From positions 62,001 through 126,000 of the forward strand of contig CAJNYU010002985.1 of NCBI GenBank assembly GCA_905331475.1: a stretch of DNA of 64,000 nucleotides, in the 5' to 3' direction. This DNA is from Rotaria socialis. Taxonomy: Eukaryota > Rotifera > Eurotatoria > Philodinida > Philodinidae. Position 1 is the stretch's first letter; every line of letters starts with the position of its first letter. Both the position numbers and the translations under genes were made by a program. Below, piece by piece: positions 48,262-59,854 of the stretch. The notes under the pieces were generated by a model. It was not told the origin of the DNA, made no database searches, and saw only the letters and a list, made by a program, of their open reading frames with translations.

Positions 48262-51200
48262 TTATTTCATTTTTATTTTATATGTCATTAATTCTGCCAA
48301 CGGTACATCAAGTTTTGTGGTAATCGCTAATTGATTTTGTACATGTCTTAATGATAATGATGTTTGCTGAATGGATTCAATCTGATTGGCTGGAAAGAAA
48401 TGTTCGAGAATCGGCTATAAGAAAATGATACAAAAAAGAATAAATAATTGTTTTTGAATATATTTATCGTTAAATAAATAAATCATTACTTGTTCAAAAT
48501 GGAATGAATTGTCGTAGGCTTCATCACAATCATAGGCAAATCTTCGTAAAATTAATGCTAAATTTTTTGAAGCACTAAATTTTGCATCATCACGATTTTC
48601 ATTTAATGTCCGTAAATTAACTAAATGGTAATCACCAGGAAATAAATTAATTTTTGAAAATAGATTTAATTCATGTTGAGGGATTTTGGTTGATGTAGAT
48701 TCTAGCAGATGCATAGGATACAGAAGCTCAATTGAATGTTGATGAGCTAATAATGTAGGATAACCAGTTAATGATGATCGATCGGCAATCTAAGAAAAGC
48801 CAACATGTCAGTTATGCTTGTTTTTAGTATAATGAGATTCTATTCACATACTGTACTGCGCGGCTCAAATAGAAGTTTAAAGGTACTGACAATTTCTCGA
48901 TTGTCTGTAACACCTTGTCCCATGCCACGATTATCATCACGAAGTAAACGTCTGTCGAGAAAAATATCGACAACACCTAAATTAAATCCATCGTTAAAAA
49001 ACACTAATGGGTAATTTTTCAAAATAATCACCGGATTTTAAACTTGCAACACCTGACGGTTGACCAGAAAGAATTGAAAATCTCACATGATCGTCTTCAA
49101 TATAAGCCATGGTTGGCATTGGATAAACATTACCTTGCAATGGTATTTTACTGTAAGTTTTGCGTCGTATTGTCTAGATAAAGTTAAGAAAAATGTTTCC
49201 ATGAAAATTTAAAATTAAAAGCTCAAATATTAAGCAAGATGAAATAAACAATTATATGAAAGACTGTAATCGATTACTCATTTTATATAGAATTAAATTA
49301 AATTATAAAGTAAAACGTTTTTATAGCACTATTCGAAAGAGACTATTGTCACATCAGATTTCCGATAGTATCTTGTAATCTTTTTTTATCATCTCATTAG
49401 TTGGCCTGCAACGGTAAAAAGTTTTATGCATGCCAACTAACCGAACCAATTCATCAAACAACAACAACAAAAAACGTACATCAAAACAGTCTGTTATCTT
49501 TCGAATTCTTACGTTAACTTGAATCATAAAATCTTCTCAAAATACATTGCGATTATATTTCTATAGATTAGTGACAGCCACATTTTGTTTAATGCATTCT
49601 GTCTACGAGTCCAATTATTGCATAGTAGTATGTCTTCAATCTGAAGAGCAGTCTAAACATGTTTTAGTTCCTTCTTCACATGGCATCAATCAATCATTAA
49701 TATTGAAGGAATATCCAGCCTTTTTAGTTTATAGAGGAGCTCTTATCTATTCGTTGAAAAACTTTCTCCCGTTCTTCTGTCAGAGTGACGCATATAATCA
49801 CTTAATCTTAGGTCCAATGCTTAGCATAATAATAATCTCTTGTAATGATTGAATCCATTTTTTTTCGCGAACAATCAGTATAATGATGCACTAATTGAAT
49901 TCAATTTTTAGATTCGGCAATGGTTTTTTTTTTATTTATTCGCAAAATATTAAATGGCCGACTGAATGCATCATTATTTTGATGAATCAGATTCTTCTTG
50001 TCAGTTAGATCTTACTTTCTTTCACACTAATGCAATTTTCATTTTTTTTCTTCTCTATTTTTGCGTCTAGTTTACTTTGTCGATTCGATAATAAATCTCA
50101 ACTATACTTATTGCTCTAGAGAATTTGCAAGGCCTTTCTCATACAAGTAAGAAAAAGAACAAAAGACAAGAAAAGTTCACTGCACGGGGCATATTTCAAA
50201 GAATAATATACGATGCCGACTATATTTTCTTAATCGAACGTTAAAAATTCGCAACGAACAATTCATCAGCTTCATTCCTAATTACTTACCTCTTTCTAAA
50301 TAGAAAGAAAACTACATTGAATCTATTTGCCTTTCTCACCTGAAATCCATTGAGATCTGTGAAAAATTCATCTCCATTTTTTATTCCAGTTGTAAATCTC
50401 AACGCTAATTCTATATCTTTATTCATATTTAAATGAGTTGTTGCACCAAGTTCAATAATATAATCATCTGAACCTAAAAAGAGAAATCGAAAGTGAAATA
50501 TTATTTGAGCAAAATTATTTTCACATGAAACAAACCGTTTGTATTCGTTAATTTATATTGTAAACCATACATTTCATGTAGAATTTCCACGCGACTAACC
50601 AATGGACCTCGTTGAATACGTACAAGATCATGATCACCCATGGGAATATCTTCAGCTTCTCCATTGGGCAAGAATAAATATCCACCACTATTGTGATCGG
50701 TGTTCATTGATGTACCATAACGAATAGGATTTAATCTCACAGAAACGTTTTCATCGTGTTGTAAATGTTGAACACTACGTAAACCACCGGCTTTTGAAAA
50801 GCTCGCCGAAAGAAAACGATTACTTAATTTGATTAATTTCTTGTCTGTTATTTCTACTTTGAATGGCCTAAATATTGAAAAAAAATGATAGTAAATTTAA
50901 AGAACAAGCAGAATAAAATACCCAGATGATTCAATAGGTTTATCTTTTTCATTCATATATTCAATAGTAGTCAATGGGCATGATTTTTGAGTTGTACTGA
51001 GATGAATAGTATATTCTTTTAACGAATATGCCTCGATATTAGCCAGAAAAAGAAGCTAGAAAAAAATTCTTTTCTTAAAGAAAAATGAACAATTTTTCAA
51101 TATGCGAACTTCGAATTTATTTTTTGCCATCATATTCGATTTTTTTCCTGTCCATTTAGGATCGATTTGACAAGAATCTATTGGTTGATTATTACTGGTA

Positions 51201-54200
51201 ACAAAAACTTGATATGTACTAAGAAGTATTTTAACAATTTGAATACGTCGTTGATCAGTTGGATTATAAAGATAAACAACTCTATTGAGAAAGAAAGAAT
51301 TCCTTTTCTTCCGGGAAAATCTATATGAAAATGATTTACTTTATCGCTTGTGCTTGACTATCCAATGTAATTAATTTTCTTCTTGGCAATGATTCAAATG
51401 ATTGTAATTGCATATTTGATAATAATGAATCATTATCTGCTGAGTAATCATTTTGATACAGAAGATAAGCAGCAGAATGTTCCATCACGTTTTGTGCTGA
51501 TTTTATAGCTATTTCAAGTCTATAGAAAAATAAAATATTTTAAGAAAATCAACCGAATTTTAATTTAGAAATACTTTAAACCATAATCATTAACAACATG
51601 ATCTTTCGCTGTACCAGCAATACCATCGTGATGTTGAAAAACTCCGAGATTTCGTCGTGCTTTAACTAACACGGTAAAAAGATTATCCTTCGGAAATTTA
51701 CTAGTCGTTTTTTGTTCAAGCATTTTCGCATTGGCCATAGAGAATAAAATTTCACTGGCTCTAAAATGAAAATAATCATAATTCACAAGTATACAATAGC
51801 AGCAGTGTAGGCTCGAAAATGTTGAACTCAAATCTTCGAATATATTTTCGAACGCGATCGTTCACTCTACCTTCGACTGTTTCAGTTGAAACAAGTCAAG
51901 CACAATAATAGACTCTAATTCTATCTGCCGATCTACTGAACTAAATCTCATTGATTTCGATTAAAATGTAATCCTCATGCGATACGTGGCAATCGGAAGT
52001 AGCGTGAATCCTCGAAATAGTCACATTCATTTAGATTGATTACTTTTTCAATCATGCATACATAAATGTCGGGTTATCGCTTTGAGAAATATTGATTAAA
52101 TAAATATGTTTTTCCTTACCTCAAATATGATTCAACAACTCGATCCATTCTTTTAAAAAATGCCCTTGAAGTATAATAACCACTCCAATAATGATCAGCT
52201 CGATCTGCATATGTAAAGAAATCTCCCATGTAACTTGGAAATTGTGTTTGAGGTTTTTCATGTAGAAGTTTTTCAAAATAATCACTTAATGTGCCAAATT
52301 GAGCCTAATGTTATTTATCAAATGCAGATTAACAAATTCAAGAGAAAAAAATGGCAAATCTTACATCAACATGCCAATCCGGTTGTTGATTCATAAAATT
52401 AAATAATCTATCATAGTTCTCAAATTGCTTTCTTGCTTCATCCATTGAGCCATAACGAAAATCATCGCCCAACTGAACAAATAATACATTGGTTTGATAC
52501 AATTGAGATTTTTTTCGATATTGATCGAGTAATGTTTCAGCTCTAAAAAGAAAATAAATGGAATATTTATCCATGAAACCTATGTGAAGCTAAATATAGA
52601 ACTCACATATGTTTGCTAGTCTCATTATACTAATGCAAAATGTCTTTAGGAACAAGTATCAAGAAGGCTATCGTTATATTTGAAAGATAATCAAACAGTC
52701 TCATTTATTCTGACATTTCAGCAGCAAATGGTACTTTCGTCTTTACTGGTACTCTACCCTCTGCTTTTTTAAATGCTATAGACTTGTTATTCTTTGGGTG
52801 TTTAGAAACTCACAGCGTAACAGTAATATTGAATCGCTGAAATTAAAAGTCGCATTGCCCTTTGTGCCTCATAAAGGTGACAAATGCAGTAGGAATAAAA
52901 GTTAGCACATAAAATGTCGATACTATTAATTGCCTATTTCCCTAAGGTATTTCTGAAGGATTACATAAAATAGAAAAGAGAAGGGAAATTTTGAGTTTTA
53001 TCATCGAGTTTTAACTCTTATTCATGGTATCAACAGCACGTTTCAGAAAAAGTGATCATATATCTCGAGAGATCGAACACTCAAATAATCATTATTCGCT
53101 AAGGTTACCGCCAGTAGATCATGTCTCCATGATTGATAACATCTTAAGTATAGACGTTCGATTGCATCAAAACCTTGTTAAGGAGTTCAAATTATGTTGC
53201 TAGAAAAAACTCATATAATGATTGTTAACCTTCCTGATTCGGCTATGAGGTAGAGTCGAACATTTTCTACTCATAACTTATATTCCCTAGAGTTTTCTTT
53301 GAAAACCATCATGGGGGTATAGAACCTATTTGAATTTACCGTTCTCGAACATTGTCATTGGTAATTTGCAAAGGATTGATTCCCCATGGACAACTAACTT
53401 CGGTGCCAGCTAGTCGTTTAAAATCAAATTGACAACAAACTTTTGGATCAGGTCCACATGTATGCGGAATGTCATAGGAATAGAAAGGAAGAACATGCGT
53501 AAAAATCCCAGTAGAATTCGTTCGATCTATGAAATTTATATGTATATAAAAGAGAGAAGCTTGCAATTTTCTTCTTACCCCAAGTTTGTTGCCACATAAA
53601 TTCTAATTTTTTTTCCTTTGCTAACGATTTTTTAATATGATAATGAACTCTAAATAGAAACAATACAGAGTTCAATATGAAGACATTTTTTCTAAACTAT
53701 TTACCGTTGTATAGCCATATGTTGCATGCCGATACCATGAAGTAAGTAAGTCATTGTTGGTGAATAACCAAATGGATCATTAGCCCAACCACTTTGCAGA
53801 GAAATATTTCCTAAAATTTAAAAAAATGAAGAAAACTATCATTTTTTGTGTATTTAAAAAGTGAGTACACTCTAGATTCTGTCAGTATGGCCGTCCGGCC
53901 GTTAACACGATAACCTTTGAAAGCCTCATCCAACTGTCATGAAATTTGGTACACAGAATGATCTCATCAATATCTCAGTCGAATTCGAAGATGAGAAGGA
54001 TCCGTCAAGAAATGGCTGAGTTATCAAAAAAGTTGTCATCGTTGACCAGATCATCTCTGAGGGGGGGGAGGGTACAAGGATTTTTTCAAAAAAAAAATTT
54101 TTTTTCTCAGAACTATTCAAAACATATATAAATCGACTCAGTTTTTGCAGTGCACGAAACAATCGCATGCGAATCCGATGTTTCCTCATTTGTTTTAATG

Positions 54201-55260
54201 TAATTACAAACCTAAATTATTTTCAATAAATTGATGCCCTTCAATTAATTGATCTAACATAGCAAAATAATGTGTATTAGCTTCATCATTCATTACCTTA
54301 AATGAAAGAACAAAAAAAAGAAACTAACAGTAGCCAACATTATTTTAACTTACCCAACCACCAGTAACTATTTCAAGCTGCTTATTATTAAGAAGTTTTT
54401 TTAATAATGTTCGTTGGTCTGGCGATGCTTGGTCCCACCATAAACTTAAAAAAGACATTTCAGCCCAGACAAATTTATATTTGCTATTTGTATCGAGTAT
54501 TGCTATCACGGTATTAATGATATGTTTTGTTGCCTGAGTAAAATATTCTTCAAATGTATGAATCCAACCTAAAAAAAAGCAGAAACCGAGATAATTCGAT
54601 TTCGAATTTTGTTTTTGCACTCTTCGCTTCATACCTGGATCACAATGAGAATGCGGCATGAGAACTATTTTTAATTTATTATTCGATGTCCATTGAGATG
54701 TTTCATATTTGATATCAAAACCTTGTGTCCATACACCAGCTTTTATATCATCGAATGGTAAAGTCTCGTACAATTGACGAATCTTGGTTAAATAACACGA
54801 AAAGAATTTCTTAGCAATGAACAAATAAATAGCTTACTTCAAATGTAGTATTCACTGGAGAAGAATTTCGCCATGTACATCGATTATTTGTATTTAATGG
54901 TTTTTCTGCTGAACTTGTTTTTTCTATCGGTTTATTCTCGGGAATTTCCAAATTCGGTACGACGACAGGCGGTGGTGGAGGTGGAATTGGCCGTACTTCT
55001 GGCTTTTTATGTTCGTCTTTAAGGGATTTATCCAAATCTCGAACATCTTCTTCAAGATGAGTTAGACGTTCATCAATACCTTTTTTTTCAATTTTCTATG
55101 AGAAATATACGAAGTTAAACTGTAAAAATACATTGATGAATTTTCTAACCTTATTTTCATGATGATTCGTGCCGACAGATTGAAGCATTGAGTATAGGAT
55201 AAAAACCACAACAAGGAAAAATGTTAAGAAGAATATACGAGAGAAACGCCGGCGTATCAT
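48262..55260 (-). CDS. MAN2A: Golgi alpha-mannosidase II (GH38), many exons
   Basis: Type II Golgi membrane glycosidase that trims mannose from GlcNAc-Man5 glycans in N-glycan maturation. Exon 1 (about 55152-55260) encodes a short basic cytoplasmic tail and a signal anchor ([18 protein letters not shown]). Next comes a stem with a coiled-coil-like part and a Pro-rich stretch. The GH38 domain follows: [46 protein letters not shown] (Asp nucleophile region), [46 protein letters not shown] and [17 protein letters not shown] (zinc His). Later parts include [11 protein letters not shown] and [16 protein letters not shown]. The stop lies at 48262. The sequence follows vertebrate MAN2A1 closely, and the order and key acidic/His residues are kept. 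The usual Asn of HSHNDPGW is Cys here. Introns near 49.2-50.3, 51.8-52.1, 52.6-53.3 and 53.8-54.2 kb are larger than normal. Confidence 0.93.
53813..54209. repeat. Enlarged mannosidase intron carrying a probable dispersed repeat
   Basis: This intron is 397 bp, while several other introns of this gene are about 45-70 bp. Its middle (about 53880-54175) differs in composition and contains GGCCGTCCGGCCGTTAACAC, TGAAATTTGGTACACAGAAT and a run of nine G. The GTCCG...GTTAACACGATAAC...ATGAAATTTGGTACAC pattern recalls a dispersed repeat that I remember from many invertebrate genomes. No terminal repeats were seen. Confidence 0.45.
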
Positions 55261-56191
55261 CTACAATTTAAAATATAAATGAGATTCAAGTAACAATTTA
55301 TATACATTTTAAAATCGTATTTTAGTTATTGCACTGCAATTATTTTCTTCGACAAGGAAGCCCAGAAAAAAATGCATTTCCCAATCGAAGTCAATGTCAT
55401 ACTATTCATATATTTAGCATATATGTTCAACTTGAAACGTAAATTCAATTGAGAATTTCAATTTTCAACTTTTAAACCAATAGCATTATGAAGAATAGTG
55501 GCTCACACATATATCGCCATAAGTTGAAAGTTGAAATTTTCTATTTTCAACTGAATTCAAGTTTCAAGTTTGACACTACTGTATATTTAGTGACAATAGA
55601 ATCATCATACGTACTGTATCTTAGAAATATAAACTTCATTTTGTTACTGTTGCCGAATAAAATTCTATTCTCGTAGTCTATAAATTGTGTTAGTGCTACA
55701 GAATGAATTAACTATAAAGAACTGCAAAGTTCTTTATTAAATTTTGCTCGCTTGGAACCAGCGATGAACTTAACTGATTTATCAAAAAAAAAAATAAGCT
55801 TGTCATCTCTTTCGGCTACAATCTGAACACACAGCAGAATAGTACGAAAGAAAAAAGAGTCTCTGGGGTCGTTATTTTTGTTTTATTGTATTTTTGTTTT
55901 CGACATAAATTCATATTTAACAATAGTACACGACAAAAGGAAAAATAAATGACAATTAGAGATTACAATCTAACAAAAAAATATTTTGTCAGTAAAATAG
56001 TAGAGATTTGCAAAGACGCGGAAAATACACAGATATAAATATATTTGATATACGCTCAGAATTTTGTTAATAGTTAACAGGACATTGCACAATTAAGAGA
56101 AAAAAAACAACGGAATTTTTGAGTAGCTCAATATTTTTGAATAACAACAACGATAGAACTAAATTAAATTTTTATTTTATTGATTTTTTCA
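55261..56191. other. Intergenic with an imperfect inverted repeat at 55427-55571
   Basis: Left arm about 55427-55475 (CAACTTGAAACGTAAATTCA...) and right arm about 55521-55571 (...TGAATTCAAGTTTCAAGTTT) are mirror images with a few mismatches around a loop of about 45 bp. It could be a small MITE. No gene was found. Confidence 0.5.
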
Positions 56192-58808
56192 TTAAAGATA
56201 AAGTCCGTTAATTAAATAGTCAGCATCATGTGAACGATTTTTAATTAGTCGACCATGTTTCCACGAATCTCGACAATAGAAGCCGACAAAGACAAGTAGT
56301 ATAATCGTAAAAACAAGACCAAGAAGAAAAAGTAGAATAACACTTGATTCACGTAAAAATGATCTTGTATGTGAAAAATTTTCTGTATCCAGATTATTGG
56401 CTAAATAAAAGTAAAAAAGGCAATATGAGTTTCTGGCATTTTGATTATTAAATAAAGCACATCTAACTACACAAAAGCAGATATCATCATTGAGCTACCT
56501 CTTAATAGTGTTGTACTAGTAGTGTCTCGATTTATTTGAGGATATTTCGTCTTAGGTTTTCTTGTTGTTGTTGTGATAGTTTTCATTCTCTGTTGATATC
56601 TAGTATTATCTTGATTTTCACGATGATCATCATATGTTGGTTGCCAATAGTATCGATCGCCATCATCAACATCTTCATCATCAGTTGTTTCATCGTCATT
56701 ACCAGTGAGTGGTCGTCTTTGTCTTTGGTCATCATCATCGTCATTGGCGATTTTCATTCGTTTCGTCGTTGAAGTTATTATTTTTCTATTAGTTACTTTA
56801 GGTTTCGGTGTTGTTCTTGTTGTCGCTATAGTCGTAGATGATTTTTGTCGATCTGCTAGCCATTGCTGTTCTAAAGCTAATAAATGCTCACGAAAATTTT
56901 CATCATCATTTGATGATATTGCTCCCGATTGTTCTGGTTCTATATTTGAATGATCTTGTTGTTGATGTTGAACTAATGTTTGAAATAAATGATACCACGC
57001 TTCGGGACCTTTCGTTTCTTCTAGATATTCTTTTAATTTTTGTAATCGTGATACACGTTCCTGTGTTTCAAGATCAATATTATAGAAAAATGGTGATGTT
57101 ACATTTTTATCTTGTTTTTCACCTGAAAGAATATTTTCATGTTATTTCAACGAGAGAAAAAACAATATAGAAAATCATGCCTTCGCGATTTTTTGATTTG
57201 CCTTTTGATGATGAAGATTTTTCACTTGCGACTTTAGTTAAACTTTTCGCTGTTGTTGTTAACTGATCTTCATCTAATGCCTCATCGAAACTTTCATCAA
57301 TATCAACATTTGTGTCACTATCAACATCAGCTGCTGGTTTTTTTCGATTTTCCTGTTGCGTACGCTGATGTAGGCTGAATTCTAATAGAGGAGCAAAAGT
57401 TCAAATTATTCTGATACAAATAAGAGGGCGACAACAGCAACAACATCAACAATATACCCGTTGAGCACATCGCTTCATCTATACCAGATGGGCAATCTTC
57501 GTATGAATTACACACATCATAATATGGAATACAACTTCCATCACGACAAGAAAATTCTATACTTCGACACGTCCCAGCTATATGTATAACATAAAGATCA
57601 ATTGCATATGTTTACAATTGTTTTTATTTTCATGAATTAAAACAAAAAGATGCTATAGAACTTACAAAGTGTGGATGATGATGCAGCAGACGTTTTTTCG
57701 TTTGTTTTTGACTGTTTATTTGTTACTGATGAATCATCAATGATTGGTAAATCTTTTCTTAATATCATACTAGTATAATCTTGATGGGGTGCATATGTAC
57801 AACTGCCATTACAAGCAAATAAATAACATTTATAACCATCCTGTAGTATAAAAAGAAATAATGAAATCATTATCCTATTCAATATCAGCATTTCGAAAAG
57901 AAGACAATTTTTGCTGTCATATCGAATCCCTTTAGCCTTCTAGTACAAGATTACTTTTTGCAAACTATAATGAAACTTGAGAGATGATGATTGTACAATA
58001 AAAAAAATCTCTTTCTGAATTGAAAAATGAGATGTTCTTCTAATCTATTATCCTAATATTGATTAGTTTCCAATGTTGTAACTGATATCTGGATCATACG
58101 TTCTTTTTTATCCGTACTCTTCTGAATAGTCATAGACTGGCTGTCAACACTGTCCATCGTATCTTTCCGTTTCTAGTCAAACTATCGAATCAATGTAGAT
58201 ATTTGCTAGACAAGAATGAACTATTTACTTACATTTGTACGTTGTTCACTGAGCATAGCTAGATCACAATTGTCTTCAACACAACAATTTAACATACAAA
58301 TATCTTTTATATCAAGACCATGAGAGGTTGAGGGTTCATCAATTTGAATAAAACGTATCATACGAGCGCCATTTTTTAATTCTTTAACTTTAACTAATTG
58401 TTCAGTTTTAACGTCGAATTCATTTATGCATAACGATGCTTCATCGAAATAACTTGTTGTTGCTGCTGTTGTTTGCGCAAGTCGATTAGACTTATTCGAT
58501 AAATCTGATCGATTACTTGATTTTGATAAATGAGTTCGACGTAATGGCTTTTCTTGTTCATCACGATTATCAACGTCGCTGAGAACCTTTTTACGGGGCG
58601 AATATTTTTTCTCACGCTGCAATGATTCCACAAGGTTTTGATCATTATTTGGCAAAGCTGGATAATATTCTTTATTTGAATGAGACTTATATTTACGCAC
58701 TAAGCTATCTAATTCATTTATAGTCTCATTATCGCTTTGATTATTATAACGTCGTAAATCAACTTGAACAATTAATAATAAATGAAATAACACTGTTCGA
58801 AGTCTCAT
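56192..58808 (-). CDS. MANSC-LDLa single-pass membrane protein, LRP11-like
   Basis: Six exons (58233-58808, 57666-57840, 57458-57577, 57181-57381, 56499-57122, 56192-56400) total 1905 nt, exactly 635 codons. The order is: signal peptide (TVLFHLLLIVQV); a polar linker; a MANSC domain with cysteines in CMLNCCVEDNCDLAML and YKCYLFACNGSCTY; an LDL-receptor class A repeat (FSCRDGSCIPYYDVCNSYEDCPSGIDEAMC, shown here only by its key Cys and SGIDE acidic cluster); a long acidic, Thr-rich stalk; a membrane helix (VILLFLLGLVFTIILLVFV); and a short tail ending DADYLINGLYL. LRP11 has MANSC, PKD and LDLa before its helix; no PKD domain is visible here. The intron after 57181 starts with GC instead of GT; the phase is kept only if that donor is used. 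The ligand is unknown. Confidence 0.8.
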
Positions 58809-59854
58809 CTAAAAGGAACTACGTATTAATTTAAAGAAAAAACATCTTATAGTATCGAGAGTTCTTCAGTAAATTTGATTGAAAAACCAAAAAAAAACAT
58901 ATCAGAGAACTCGTTGGCATTTAATACACAACACCGTCGGTACCTATTCAACTTAATCCTATGACAACAAGTTGACTCCAGTGATTTAGTGTCAAGGGAC
59001 TACTGAGTATTCCAAGACACTGAATCATAAGGTACAATATTGAAGTATGTATTTATCCAGATAATCAATGTCCAAGTCAACTCAAATCGCTCCTCGTTTC
59101 CTATATTATATCTGTCGACGAAACTATGTTCATCATAACTCTTTATTCTAGATTTTTCGAGCGTATCTCACTCGTCGTATATCACAGAGACCTACTCGAT
59201 GCCATAATATGAAGTCATATGGTATCGAACAGTTGTCGTTATTGTCCCACAATAGCGCCACTAAAATATTTACTAAAAAAGACTAAATAGACCTATTTAT
59301 AAAATATGACATGTCAAATAAATCCATCCCCCATTCGATATAATGCGTGTCTAAAACTCATCGTGAAGTTCTTTCGTGTTTTCTATACCAATAATTTTCT
59401 CATTTGAAGATGACAAAGGTAATATATATATATATATCTGAAAAAAATCAAACTACATAATTAACTTTATTTAGGTTGACTAAATAAATCCTACGACAGA
59501 ATAAAGAAAACAAATCAGACCAAAACAGGAAGGATTACATATAAATGACTAATGTACATACAAATGTTTTGCATGTTTAAAAGAGAAAGGATTTTAATTC
59601 ATAAGGAGAAAACAAACAAAAAACAGTTTTCGGAAAACGAGGCATAATGAATTTTTCGTTGGTGGTGTTGACTAGACGATTTTTTTCATTTTTTCATTTT
59701 GTTCATTGTTATCATGCAAAAAAAGGAAATACCAATCATAATCAGCACCATTGTATAATAGAACGAAAAAAAAAGCAAACAAACAAGGATAATGAGATTG
59801 TTTGTGCAAAAACGTAAGGAGAGTGAAGATGTGTGTGAAGTTCTATAATATTGT
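58809..59854. other. Intergenic, nothing recognised
   Basis: About 1 kb between the start of the LRP11-like gene and the stop of tropomodulin, including a short TA run near 59421-59436. It should hold the 5' control region of the former and the 3' UTR of the latter. Confidence 0.5.

Noticed and set aside
53336-53338. Exon end after NDNVRER as a gene end
   Set aside because: The GH38 sequence continues in phase at about 52554 after a 780-bp intron.
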